A stretch of 64,000 nt of DNA, from contig NC_135787.1 in NCBI RefSeq assembly GCF_051106095.1, forward strand, positions 175,504,501-175,568,500. Direction: 5' to 3'. The DNA is from Pogona vitticeps. Its lineage: Eukaryota; Chordata; Lepidosauria; Squamata; Agamidae. Both the position numbers and the translations under genes were made by a program. Below the pieces are notes generated by a model. That model did no database searches and was not told the origin of the DNA. It saw only the letters and a program-made list of their open reading frames with translations. The first letter of the stretch is position 1. Every line of letters starts with the position of its first letter. Shown here piece after piece: positions 47,184-58,345 of this stretch.

Positions 47184-47610
47184 ACAGGGAAGCCACTGAA
47201 ATCCACAAGCACAAGCACAGTTCCAACAAAAAAGAGGAAAGTATGAAGCTCAACAAAACTTGGCTCCCAGCTATCAAACATACTACGTGCAAAAGGTCAA
47301 CGAACTCTACCCACCCACAAGGACAGGGGATCACTACACACAAAAGACCAGCTAATGACACCCATCAACCACAGGAACAGATAATCTCTGCCCCTTAGCA
47401 CAACAATACACCCACATCAATACACACTAATCACCCATCTACAGGAAAAGACAAAAGCCTATCTCACAGCCATAAATACTGCACTCCCGAGCCAACTACA
47501 CCAGAGTACAGGTTGCTGTCCTCTGAAGATGCCGGCCACAGAGACTGGCGAAACGTCAGGAAGAACAACCTTCAGAACACGGCCAAAGAGCCTGAAAAAC
47601 CCAGAACAAA
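47184..47610 (+). mobile_element. Penelope-like element 3' part: end of the GIY-YIG reading frame, 3' UTR and terminal repeat
   Basis: The frame starting at AGGGAAGCC reads REATEIHKHKHSSNKKEESM and then KLNKTWLPAIK, resembling the C-terminal GIY-YIG endonuclease end of Penelope-like elements (the REAIEI-type block before a tryptophan). It is followed by the 3' UTR (CTCTACCCACCCACAAGGAC) shared with the palindrome at 15969 and by the hammerhead-bearing repeat to 47610. The catalytic GIY-YIG motif and reverse transcriptase are absent, so this is a 5'-truncated copy. Confidence 0.8.
47519..47561 (+). ncRNA. Hammerhead-ribozyme-like motif, best-preserved copy
   Basis: TCCT (47519-47522), CTGAAGA (47523-47529), GCCGG hairpin CTGGC, GAAA (47550-47553), CGTC, AGGA (47558-47561). 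Stem I is TCCT:AGGA, stem II is GCCGG:CTGGC with a 9-base loop, and ACGT is self-complementary for a dimeric stem III. GTC, the preferred cleavage triplet, precedes stem I. One unpaired T lies before stem II. Confidence 0.7.
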
Positions 47611-48850
47611 CATTTTTTTTACTTACTTCCCTTCCTTTGTAGGTTCAGGAGCTGTGTTGTTAAACAACAGGCTTAATAACTCACCCCCAAGAGGCATATG
47701 TGTTTCACTAATAGGCAAAGTAATGCTTCTCTCCATAATTGAGAATGCAGCAAGTTTTACATGTGCAGTTCTCTATGAAAAAAAAATCACTAAATGAATA
47801 TCATTGTAAATAATACAGAACTGGATAATTAGACCGCAAACACTATTATGATTTACATATGCACAAGAAAATGATATGGAGCCAATGATGAATACTAAGG
47901 GATTTTAATTTGCCAAATGTTATAAACTAGCATAGCACAATGACAGAAAGTTTCCAATTTAAATACTTGCCAATTAAAAACAAAGGTTTCACTTAATCTA
48001 CTTGAATACGTTTGAGAACAGTCGTGTCTTAGCTATCTGGCTAAACCCAGCTTGCATTTGTCAACAATCTTAGAAACTCTGATAAATATACGTTGCTAAG
48101 TAAACATTTCAAATACATCTTTTAAAAATATAATAATCTTTCTTTAACAATGAGTTCACCTAAGCAAGCTGATGCAAGATCCTGTAAGATTCTGAATTCT
48201 ACCTGCAAAATGGTAACAATAATATAGATCCATATTACAATATGATTTCAACTCTATATATCTGCCTCTCTCCCTTTGTCCCCCCCACCTCCTGGGTCTG
48301 GAAACATTCTGAATTAATGCTGAGCAAATTTTTTAAAAAACCATAAAATAACCCAAACTAGGCATTTCTTCAACCATTCTCATTTGATTTCATAGAAAGG
48401 AGATAAGCTTGCAAATAATTTTCCATGGGAAAGAAAAGTTGGTGGAATTTTTTTGGTTATAATATTCTTTAGCTTATAGCCTGTCAACACTGGCATATAG
48501 TGATGATATATGGTTCCCTGATAGCACTGTTTCACATAAAAAAAAGAAAACTTGTTCCCTTGTTCCATCCTTTCCCCTTTAAGAGCTGGCCCGTATCTTG
48601 CTTGCACAGGGCTATGGCATGCACTCTTTTTGGGCCAATCCATTGAGACACAAAATAGCTCTTCATTCTGTCTTCATGGATGGGTATCGAGTGGTAAAAT
48701 AGACTGCACTGAAGATAAGGACCTTTTAAACAGTGGCTGGATTACACCAGATTTCACAGTATAGATAGGCCCTGAATTGCAAAGTGGCTGTAGTATTTGT
48801 TAGATTTATATGTCTAATATAAATATTTCCTACAATGAGCTCAAAGTTAT
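47611..48850. other. CHRM2 intron, unassigned
   Basis: AT-rich; no gene or repeat recognised. Confidence 0.45.
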
Positions 48851-48858
48851 GTACAGGA

Positions 48859-49481
48859 CAGGTCGTCAACCCCCGGTCTCTTGAATCAGATACTTGCTGC
48901 CAACATAACTTGTTTATTTGGATTGAATTTGAATCACAGATGTTCTTTTTAATCACTGTATAGAATCACTCATTAAAACTTATTATCTTTGGTTACACGT
49001 TCAATTCTTCTTTTGTTTTATTGATTAATTCACTTTAACCAACTTATTAATAATATCAGTTCTCTGTAGTTCTCTATCTATCTTGACTATTCAATTCCTC
49101 TCCTTCACATTCTCATTCTCTCTTTTCCCTTCTCTCCCTCTAACTCTCTCTCTAACTGAGCCAGGCCGGGCCGCAGAGACAGACCTCCCCCTGCACACAC
49201 TCCCCTCCCCACAGCTGCTTTGTGCACATGCCAGCGATGGCATGAGTGCTCCCCCACCCCTTCATGCATGCGCTCGTGTGCCTGCGTGAAGGGGTGGGTG
49301 GGCGCACGGGCAGGCGTGCAGGCATTCCTGCACATGTGCAAGGGGGGAGTGCTCACGCCAGCATGCATTCCCCCACCACTTCATGCATGTACCTGAGAGA
49401 GAGCGCATGCCTGCGTGAACACGAGGGATTGCCCCCCCCTTCCTCAGAGGCTCAGCCGGTCCCAAAAAGGGGACCACTGAT
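48859..49481. mobile_element. hAT-type MITE, long copy with internal extra segment
   Basis: Left end CAGGTCGTCAACCCCCGGTC; right end GTCCCAAAAAGGGGACCACTG. GTACAGGA flanks both sides (48851-48858 and 49482-49489). It is the reverse of the family at 39672 but about 260 bases longer, owing to an AT-rich, then CT-rich segment at about 48880-49160 absent from the other copies. Confidence 0.8.
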
Positions 49482-49489
49482 GTACAGGA

Positions 49490-50022
49490 CTCTCTATACT
49501 CTCTCCTCACATCAGTCCTGTAAGGAAAGTCAGGCTAAGAGACAGAGTGACTGGCCCAATGAGTTTTATGGATTGGTGGGTGCCCCTTCTCAGCCATATC
49601 TCTGGCCGTAAGCAGCCCCCACAGACAAGACATACAAACACACCATCTTTCTCGAGTGTCCTTTCTTTGTCACCCTTGTTTCTTGTACTCATTCCCTCCT
49701 TGCTCCTGGTGCTTATCCTACTCGCCTCACCAGTGGTATGGAACCAAAGTGTGGAGGAAGCTGCAGTGAGTGAACCTACTGTAGCCCCAGGCAGGTTGGG
49801 AAGGCATGCAGCGGGCCAAACAAATAGGAAACCTGTGATGTTCAAGTATGTGGAAGACTGTTAGACAGACATGGCCTGAAACACTGCTGTCTCATAGGCT
49901 AAGGTATATACGTAACGCGGAAACATACTTAGCATGCTATCATACTGTAAACCAATGGGCAGATCCATACTGGAATGTTTGCCTGCTCTTTCTTTGTAGT
50001 CCAGTCGCTGCGCACAAGAGAG
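49490..50022. other. CHRM2 intron, mostly unassigned
   Basis: A short MIR-like piece (GTCAGGCTAAGAGACAGAG) lies at about 49505-49565. The minus frame at 49507-49845 has a CxxC pair but no recognised family. Confidence 0.45.
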
Positions 50023-50024
50023 TA

Positions 50025-50440
50025 CAGTGGTGCCTCGCTTGGTGATGTTAATTCATTCCAGCGAAATCGTCAAACAAAACAAAAAAGCCCATTGAAACAC
50101 ATTGAAAACCCTTCAATGCGTTCCAATGGGCTGAATACCTGCTCGTTTTGCTAAGATCCTCCATACGGCGGCCATTTTTGGTGCCTGTAAAGCGAGGAAT
50201 CTGTCCCAGGAAAACAACGGGGGGCCATTTTGAAAACCGGTGGCCATTTTGAAGCCACCGATCAGCTGTTAAAAAAACACTGTTTCGTGAAGAATCAGTT
50301 CCCGAAGCAGGGAACCGATCATCGCAAAGCAAAAAAACCCCATTTAAAACATCATTTTGTGATTGCTTTAGGATCGCAAAAACCTCATCATAAAGCGATT
50401 TCCTCATTAAGCGAGGCAATCGTTAAGCGGGGCACAACTG
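50025..50440. mobile_element. Tigger-like MITE, about 416 bp, TA duplication
   Basis: Left end CAGTGGTGCCTCGCTTGGTG; right end TTAAGCGGGGCACAACTG; TA on both sides. The interior contains GGCGGCCATTTTTGG, GGGGCCATTTTGAAAACC and TTCCCGAAGCAGGGAACC. Reverse orientation to 53053. Confidence 0.9.
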
Positions 50441-50442
50441 TA

Positions 50443-51339
50443 AAAGACTTGTCGCTTCTTGTATCTGGTGTTCCTGACAGTGCTGTTATGTTGGGAAACT
50501 ATGGGAAACAAAACTATGGGAAACAAAACTGCAAAGTAAAGTTTTCCAAGGAGCTGAGAATCTGTTCAAAGTCTAGGGTGGTATCTGGATGCAGTTCAGC
50601 TAATTTCAAAAGCACTGTCCTTTACAACATACAAAACGATTCTCCAGGTGTGTGTAACTTTGAGTACAATAAAAGGTCACTAATTAAACATGCTGTGTCC
50701 TAAAGCATCAGCATATGGAGGATCCTGGAAGGTACATGCAAATCTGTCACTCCAAAATCAATGAAGACCTGCAGGTGCTTTGTAAAGCACAGCGGCACTA
50801 TTAGTTTCTCTTTAAGAGATGTGCAGCAGGGAATAGCTCATACCAATTCCTTTGCATCTCAGTCAAAACCTGGCCGAAACAATGACCTACAGGAAGATGA
50901 AGAGAGGAGACAAGATTTGCTGTGTTACTACATGCTGTCAAGTGGCCTCCAACTTACAGTGACCTTATGAATGAGTGATCTCCATAATGACAATATTTAA
51001 CCTCCATATTTAACACTTCTCTGGACTATTAGGGCAGCGAACTGAGGGAAGACTGATGCACTTCATATTAATGGCTTGTTTGCTGCTCTTCTTCAGTGTC
51101 TGTACTGAACTTCACAAAGGTAAGGGACACTAGTGTGCTACAGAGAGAGTTTGCACAAAGTGCTGAAGCCTACCTCATTTCACTCTCATGCAGGAGGCAA
51201 GAAAACTCAGAGAAGCAAGCAATGATTTACTTACAGGTTGTTTCAAAGTGTTGAAACAGAGCCCATCTCATTGAAAATGAGCCATTATGTAAAAATTCAT
51301 TACCTCTCTAGAGCCATGTCAATGTTCAGTGACAACTGC
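50443..51339. other. CHRM2 intron, mostly unassigned
   Basis: A 17-base tandem (ACTATGGGAAACAAA) lies at about 50499-50530, and a CORE-SINE fragment (CATGCTGTCAAGTGGCC) at about 50930-50975. Confidence 0.45.
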
Positions 51340-51720
51340 AGTTGTTGTTTATTCATTGTGTCCGACTCTTCGTGGCCCCATGGACCAGAGTATGCCAGGC
51401 CCTCCTGTCTTCCACTGCCTCCCGGAGTTGGGTCAAATTCATGTTGGTTGCTTCGGTGACACTGTCTAACCATCTCGTCCTCAGTCATCCCCTTCTCCTC
51501 TTGTCTTCACACTTTCCCAGCATCAGGGTCTTTTCCAGGGAGTCTTCTCTTCTCATGAGATGGCCAAAGATTTGGAGCCTCAGTTTCAGGATCTGTCCTT
51601 CCAGTGAGCACTCAGGGTTGATTTCCTTCAAAATGGATAGGTTTATCCTCTTTGCATTCCAGGGGACTCTCAAGAGTCTCCTCCAGCACCACAATTTAAA
51701 ATTCAACTTCAGTGGATCAG
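51340..51720 (-). repeat. BovB (RTE) LINE 3' end
   Basis: The minus frame encodes LKLRLQIFGHLMRREDSLEK and then TLMLGKCEDKRRRG; the terminus is the complement of GTTGTTGTTTATTCATTGTG. 5'-truncated. Confidence 0.93.
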
Positions 51721-53050
51721 TACTAATGCTTATGACAAAGAGGACATGGTGTGGTCCACACTTGTGTTAACAGTTGGGAAACATATTTCCCAGCAGGACC
51801 AAAATAGCAAATGTTTGCTTTGATACAGCTCACAGATGGCATCCACAGCTGTATTTTTTGAGACTATTTATCCATATTACTGCAAGACTACCTATATAAC
51901 AAATGACATATACTCAGTGACTATGTCTTGCGAAAATATGGTACTTGGGGTAAAATCATAGCATTCAAATCTACTGTGGGAGGATATTATTGGCCATTTG
52001 GTGCTATTTGTCCTTAAGGATTACTTCTCTCTTGAGATGATGGTGAAAAGTTCCATATCATTACGGACATGTTGGATGAATTTCAAAACTGGTCTCTGGT
52101 TTAAATGAAAAGATAGGATCCTGGGAGAAATGTTAGTATTCACTAGTAGCATTATTTTTTTTTAAAGGCGCTTCCTATCTTGCACTTCCCTTCTTGCCTT
52201 ATAAAAAGGCAGGTAAAGGTTAGCACACCTCTGAGGAAAAAAAATATGAAAAACTATTTCGTTTGGTTGCAAGCAACATGGGGCCCATTTATCCTCTAGA
52301 CATTCTAAATAAAGTAAGCACAAGATGAGTCATAAGGGTCATGACTACCTGTCATGGCACTAGCTGTGCTTCCAGATATTGATGTAGCATCTGAAGGCAG
52401 GATACATTTATTGTGAAGCACAAATACTGAAACATTCTTAATTCTTCTCCAATCAGAGATTAACCACCAGACATTTCCTTCAGTGGGCAAACACTAGAAT
52501 GCAGACAGATGGCTTGTTTCTAGGGCTATCCATCCATACACAATGAACTGCCATTAGATGGTGTCAGTGGTCAAATTAATATCAATGGAATATGTTAATC
52601 GTGAGGTACTTATGTCCCATTGACTTCAATCAATATGGGAATATTTTTAAAGGTCTACACCTACCCGTCTTTAAGTATGAAGACGAAAAGGTAAATTTTG
52701 AAAAGCAGGGGCTGACTACATGTTTGCAAATCTCCTCTCCACTCCCACTATCTCTCTTCACAAACGAGAAAAACACATAAGTGTGATATAAAATCTTAAA
52801 ATTGAAGTGGTATCCTAATACTTTAGGAAATCCAGATAACTGACAAACCCTTCATTTATAACATGCACACATCAATTAATCTTTTTTGCATTTTCTGCCT
52901 CAAATAAGCCCAAGAGGTGATCTCTGTTCTGTGGGTCTTGCTTACCAAGTTCATTAAACACTCCAATACAGAGCAGCTTCAATTGGACTAGTGAAGATTA
53001 TGTACTTGTAGATAGAAGTGTGTTGCAAATCTGCTGTTTGCAGACACTGG
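51721..53050. other. CHRM2 intron, unassigned
   Basis: No gene or repeat recognised. Confidence 0.45.
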
Positions 53051-53052
53051 TA

Positions 53053-53461
53053 CAGTGGTGCCTCGCATTACGATCGTTTCGTTTAACGACGAAATCGCAT
53101 TATGAGGAACTTTTTGTGATAGCTTTTGCGATCGCAAAACGATGTTTCCTATGGGGGAATTTCACTTTGCGATGATCAGTTCCTTGCTTCGGGAACCAAT
53201 TATTCGCAAAATGACGATTTTCCAACAGTTGATCAGCGGTTTCAAAATGGCCACCGGGTAAATAAAATGGCCCCTGCTGTGTTTAGGGATGGATTCCTCG
53301 CAAGACAGGCAGTGAAAATGGCCACCCTATGGAGGATCTTCGCTGGACGGTGAGTGTTAAGCCAATGTGTTTCTATGGGCTTTTTAATTTCGCTTTACAA
53401 TGTTTTTGTTCTACAGCGATTTCGCTGGAACGAATTAACATCATAATGCGAGGCACCATTG
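53053..53461. mobile_element. Tigger-like MITE, about 409 bp, TA duplication
   Basis: Left end CAGTGGTGCCTCGCATTACG; right end CATAATGCGAGGCACCATTG; TA on both sides. The interior shares CTTCGGGAACCAATTATTCG, AAAATGGCCACCGGG and GTGTTTAGGGATGGATTCCT with 42528. Confidence 0.92.
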
Positions 53462-53463
53462 TA

Positions 53464-53884
53464 TTATCAGAAACTGTTTGATGTGAGCCCATTCACACTA
53501 CTAGTGATCAGTGGGATTGTGCTTTCTTACACAGTTCCCAACCATATGACGTGAACCATATTTTTAACCAAAGCTTGCAACGCTGGCAAGGAGAATCTCT
53601 ACTGAATAATGTCAGATGAGTGTTTTGAGCAAAAGCAAATAGTCAACAGTCACATAACATCCTAGACTAGACAGTGTTACAGACTTTGAGATATTGAGAT
53701 TGGCCCATTATGAAAGATCAACCATGCAATCCTGTGCATGTTTACTTGAAGGAAGCCCTCCATTCAGTGTGCTTTAAATGAGTGTGTAAAGAATTTCTGC
53801 CTTTAAAAAATGAAGTCCTGTTGTGTAGTCCTGTTGTGTAATGTACTCCTGTGGAAGGGTGATTCCATTATTAACAGGGGCAAT
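53464..53884. other. CHRM2 intron, unassigned
   Basis: A short direct repeat GTCCTGTTGTGTA lies at 53816-53843; nothing else seen. Confidence 0.45.
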
Positions 53885-54335
53885 GTTTGGTAATTAAAAG
53901 CTTCGTAAAGCCCAAAATGGCTTAAGCCCAAGCTATCTCAAGGATTGTGCCTCCCGTTGTGAGTCTGCTCAAGTGTTAAGATCCTCAGGAGAGGATCTTA
54001 ACATTTCCTCTTGGTCCTGCCACTTTCACATATGTGTTAGGGGTGGGGGACACAGGAGAGGGCCTTTTCTGTTGTCCTCCAGACTGTGGAACTACCTCCC
54101 ACAGGAGACTAGTCTAGACCAATTATTACTACCCTTCTGCAAGCAGGTGAAGATCTTTCTTTTCCTTGAGTGGAGTTTTTAAATTGAGTTCTTTGGCATA
54201 CCTTACTGTTTTAAATACATGTTATTGTTAAAGTTTTTTTGTATAGCATACTCACAATTGTTAGCATTAAACACTGTAAGTCACCTTGGGTCCTTTTAAA
54301 GGAGAAAGGCAGGGTAAAAATATCTGAAGAGATAT
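53885..54335 (+). repeat. L2-clade LINE 3' end
   Basis: AAGCCCAAAATGGCTTAAGC, CTCCCACAGGAGACTAGTC and a tail with CACCTTGGGTCCTTTTAAAG, then GGCAGGGTAAAAAT. Diverged and 5'-truncated. Confidence 0.8.
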
Positions 54336-54423
54336 AAAAGGAGGAGTTAGAAAAGACGTGGGGTAAAAATAGGAAGTTTTAAATTATCAGAAATCACTTT
54401 GCCATGGACATCAAAATCCTTCT

Positions 54424-54885
54424 GCAGATATAGAATCATAGAATAATTGAGTTGGAAGAGACCTATAAAGCCAGCGAGTCCAACCTCCAGCATTGGAGCA
54501 CTCATAATCTCCTGAGGAATTGGTTCCATCATTGTACGTCTCTAATGGTTAAGAAGTTTTTCCTGTAATTCTGCCTAAATCTGGTTTCCTGTAGCTTATG
54601 CCCATTATTGTGTGTCCTGCACTCTGGGATGATTGAGAACAGATCCTGCCCCTCCTCTGTACGACTACCCTTCAAGTATTTGAAAACCGTTATCATATTT
54701 CTCTTCAGTCTCCTTTTCTCAAGGCTAAACATGCCCAGTTCTTTCAGACTTTTCTCATACAGCTTGGTTTCCAGTCCCTTGGTTATCTTTGCTGTCTTCC
54801 TCTGAACTTGCTCCAGTATGTTGCCATCCTTCTTGATGTGTGGTGTCCAGGATTGGACACAGTACTCTAGACAAGAGCATTGGTC
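54424..54885 (-). repeat. CR1 LINE 3' portion
   Basis: AGAATCATAGAATAATTGAG begins the reversed 3' terminus. The minus frame 54529-54945 reads DGNILEQVQRKTAKITKGLE and ELGMFSLEKRRLKRNMITVF, the CR1 reverse transcriptase C-terminus. Best-preserved CR1 frame in the window. Confidence 0.92.
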
Positions 54886-54949
54886 AAGAAGGCTTATTTC
54901 ATCAAATACGTTCAGGTCCGATATTTGGGGTAGGCCTTGAGGCACGGCA

Positions 54950-55643
54950 CCATCAATTGGCTTCCCCCAAGCAGAAGAGGTGGGACATACAGGCAGAGAA
55001 TTCTCTTATCTTCGTGGCCACTGCTGTGAGAACGGAAAGAGCCAACAGTTTACTGACTCTGCCAAAATCCCAACCTTACTAAGCTATGGGGCCAACTCCC
55101 TCGTATGCAACAATTAAAGTGAACACCTTGCCTTTCGAAGAGAAAACGGCTGCGTTTTATTTTTACATTTGTTCCACAAAAGCCCACTCCTTTATTTAGA
55201 GATTGCAGTGATTCTGCAACGGCAATAGGCATTTCTGAGCACGCACGCAATACCTTTTCTTGAAATGCATTAGGACAATTCCAAAAGATAAAGGAGGAAA
55301 CAGGCACAGAGAAAAGGCACGTGGAAAGATAAGAGGATTCATTTAATACAGCCAGCACTGGGCTTAAACCCAGATCAAAGTCTTCAAGCTATACAGTAAT
55401 GTCGGCATGAGCCTCATGGTATGGGGCCAAGGAAGGCATTAAATCATAGGTGATTCATTCCTAGCATCCCCCCCGCCTTTCATCTTTACGAGCTGAACAG
55501 TAAGGGAGCCTTTATTCCCTGCATCTTTGTTCAGCGAAACTGTAAATAAGTGAGAGCTGAGCTCCAGCTGTAATAACAAAAGCTGGCAACAGCTTAACAT
55601 GCCTGCACTGCTGTTTTTATTTATTTATTTGTTTTAAAACAAA
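54950..55643. other. CHRM2 intron, unassigned
   Basis: No gene or repeat recognised. Confidence 0.45.
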
Positions 55644-55644
55644 T

Positions 55645-55645
55645 T

Positions 55646-55709
<64 letters not shown>

Positions 55710-55711
55710 TC
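55645..55711. repeat. (TTTC)n microsatellite
   Basis: About 16 TTTC units. Sequence to its right (55712-56005) is unassigned. Confidence 0.97.
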
Positions 55712-56007
55712 AGTGGCTTGCAGACTTATTTTTTGTGGTGATATATTAAAATTTTTAAATAGTGGTACAACTCTTTGGTCCTGAGTTCAAGTCATGGATG
55801 AAGCAGAGGGAGGCAGTCACCTCCACAGGAAGTCATTGATAGACCAGCCTCAGGAGGTTGGCATTGTTGGGCATGGGCCAAGGTCCATATTTCAGCAGAA
55901 GACTTTTGTCTAACTGCCCTCCCGAAGAAGTAAGATAAATTATCTTCGTTAATATATTTAAGAAATCGGGCCTTCTCGGCGGCGACACCTCACCTTAGGG
56001 TTATGTA

Positions 56008-56292
56008 TCATTGAATCACTGGAAGGACAGATCCTGAAGCTGAGGCTCCAATACTTTGGCCATCTCGTGAGAAGAGAAGACTCCCTGGAAAAGACCCTGA
56101 TGTTGGGAAAGAGTGAAGGCAAGAGGAGAAGGGGGCGACAGAGGATGAGATGGTTGGACAGCATCACCGAAGCTACCAGCATGAATTTGACCAAACTCTG
56201 GGAGGCAGTGGAAGACAGGAGGGCCTGGCGTGCTCTGGTCCATGGAGTCACGAAGAGTCGGACACGACTTAATGACGAAACAACAACAATAA
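56008..56292 (+). repeat. BovB (RTE) LINE 3' end
   Basis: Encodes MRREDSLEKTLMLGKSEGKR, RWLDSITEATSMNLTKLWEA and RALVHGVTKSRTRLND before an ACAACAACAATAA tail, the BovB ORF2 C-terminus in an open frame. 5'-truncated; appears the youngest BovB copy here. Confidence 0.94.
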
Positions 56293-57180
56293 TTGAATTA
56301 CTATTTGTGAATCACCCTACTGGTTTTGAATTTTTGTTTTTGTGGGGTTTTGAGGATTTTAGTTTTAATCTTGTAAACCACCCGGAGTAGTGCTTGCAAA
56401 TAATGGGATAGCATATAAATCAAATGTATGTATACATACTGTATATAAATACACAACTGGATGGAATGAGGATGAAAAGGAATGGAAATGCAAGAGATAC
56501 AAACAATGATAATCGTCTTTGTGTCATTTAACAAGCAGTTCTGGGGAAGTGACAACAGTATCTGGTCAAACACATGAATTAGAATACAGTTATTATCTTC
56601 ACAATAGAACTCAGGAAAAGTTACTTTTCAGAGTTATGACTCCTAGCATCTCTCAGCTGGAATTAATCCTAGTGGTGTAAATTGCAAGAATGAATTGCTG
56701 CAAGTTAAGAAATAAGCACTTGTATTTTTCATTGTACAGCCATCTTATAACTTGGTGTGCAAAAGATTTGATAACTAGCAGCAATTCACTTTAAGCTAAA
56801 TGCTGCCGCCTTTATGTTGGTTGGCACAAGGTAAAAGGAAATCTGGCCTCTGATTTTTAGATGCATATTTTTAAAAAGCAATTGTATGTGCCATTGTTTT
56901 ATATGGGGTTTTCAAAACGAAGGTTTAGAAGATCATGCTGTACTTGCATCCCAATGGGTAAAGTTTTTCTGAAACGAGCAGTCCTGCTTGGCCCAGAATA
57001 TGCTTCCACAGAGAGAGCTGGGCCAGGCAGAAAGGTGCCCAATGTATGACTTGCCAGTGGGTATGGATAATAGGCACAGCAATGGAGAAGCAGGGATCAC
57101 TTCCACCCCCATAATGCTCTCGCCCATACTCATCATGCCTGAGGGGGGTTCCTCTGAAAGCAATGTCAAGGGTGGAAGGG
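56293..57180. other. CHRM2 intron, unassigned
   Basis: 56340-56430 has a LINE/SINE-like tail (GTAAACCACCCGGAGTAG, TAGCATATAAATCAAATG). Otherwise nothing seen. Confidence 0.45.
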
Positions 57181-57188
57181 GATGGAAA

Positions 57189-57722
57189 CAGTGGCATAGA
57201 GTGAGGGGACACAAGGGCAGTTGCCCTGGGTGCAAAAATTTTAAGGCATGAAAAATTTCAAAAGCAGTGCCAGATGGTCTCAGAAGGTGGTAACTCCAGA
57301 AGCAACAGCCGGGCTGACCCCGATGAAGGCACCCCTCCCCTCCCCTTTTGCTGCATCGTCTTCCTCCTCTGGCTTTCTCCTTGAGTGACCCTTCTTCCTC
57401 CTCCTCTTCCTGCTCTGGCTTTTGCTGCTCCCTACTGCTGGTCCTGCACCTCCTCCAGGTCAGTATCCAGTTTGCTGCTGGTGTGGCAGGGGCACTGGAG
57501 GTGCCGGAGACAGCACCCCCTTCTGCGTCTCTCCCTGCCAGCAGCAGCACCTGGCCACGCCCACCCCTCAGAGCCAATCACAGACTGCCATGGCCACCGG
57601 GCCAAACAGAGCCACTAGCATGTGCAGCTCTGCTCCAGCCAATCGCCAGCAGGCCTCACTCTGTCACCCCACCCACTATTCTTGCCTTGCCCCATATACT
57701 GGCAGCTCACAATACACCACTG
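57189..57722. mobile_element. hAT-type element, perfect 8-bp target duplication
   Basis: A 534-bp element with CAGTGGCATAGAGTG at one end and ACAATACACCACTG at the other, flanked by GATGGAAA (57181-57188 and 57723-57730). The GC-rich interior yields 70-210 codon frames on both strands that lack any domain. These frames belong to the transposon, not to a gene. Confidence 0.92.
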
Positions 57723-57799
57723 GATGGAAATAGAACACACTTAAATGCACAGCTTTTTAAGCAGTCAGTTATTACAGTTATAGCATAATGTGGACTCTT

Positions 57800-57990
57800 A
57801 CTTCTTTGGGGGAGATGCAGCGTGTGTAGTGTTTGGAGTGTTGGACTGCAATGTGAAACGCCTGACCCCCCTGGGCCAGTTTCTCTCACCCTGACCTACT
57901 TATCAGATCATTATGAATATAAAGTGGAAAGGTAGAAAACTATGTACACTGTCTTGCTCTCACTGGAGGAAAGATGAGATGTACAGATGT
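57800..57990 (+). repeat. MIR-like tRNA-derived SINE
   Basis: GTAGTGTTTGGAGTGTTGGA resembles a tRNA A-box end; GGGCCAGTTTCTCTCACCCT, CTGACCTACTTATCAGATCA, then CACTGGAGGAAAGATGAG complete the order of this SINE type. Confidence 0.65.
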
Positions 57991-58084
57991 ACTTAATAAG
58001 CAACTATAAACCAGATGTGGACTTCCAACAGAGGCAAAATTTGGATTTTCCATCACAGGGACCAAAATATTTTCAACCAACCAA

Positions 58085-58345
58085 CCTCATGGTGCAGTGG
58101 TTAAAACGCTGTACTGAAGCTAAAACTGTGCTCACGACCTGGGGTTCAAATCCCAGGTAGCTGGCTCAAGGTTGACTCAGCCTTCCATCCTTCCGAGGTC
58201 GGTAAAATGAGTACCCAGCTTGCTGGGGGGGGCAATGTGTAACCTGTATAATTAAAAAATTGTAAACCGCCCGGAGAGTGCTTGTAGCGCTATGGGGCGG
58301 TATATAAGTCCAAAAAAAAACAAAAAAACAAAACAAAACAAAACC
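58085..58345 (+). repeat. Sauria-type SINE, near full length
   Basis: TGGTGCAGTGGTTAAAACGC is the A-box region and GGGTTCAAATCCCAGGTAG the B box. CTCAAGGTTGACTCAGCCTT and AATGAGTACCCAGCTTGCTG are the body, and GTAAACCGCCCGGAGAG with GGGGCGGTATATAAGTC is the LINE-like tail, ending in an A-rich run. Confidence 0.92.

Noticed and set aside
49507-49845. 112-codon minus frame with a CLVCGGC motif
   Set aside because: Resembles a zinc-finger end only weakly and spans unrelated sequence; not enough to call a gene or LINE.
56933-57577. 214-codon minus-strand frame and opposing frames
   Set aside because: Mostly inside the hAT element at 57189-57722; composition-driven, no protein family recognised.
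58085-58200. Functional tRNA gene from A- and B-box-like strings
   Set aside because: The surrounding body and LINE-like tail identify a Sauria-type SINE, and no cloverleaf is evident.
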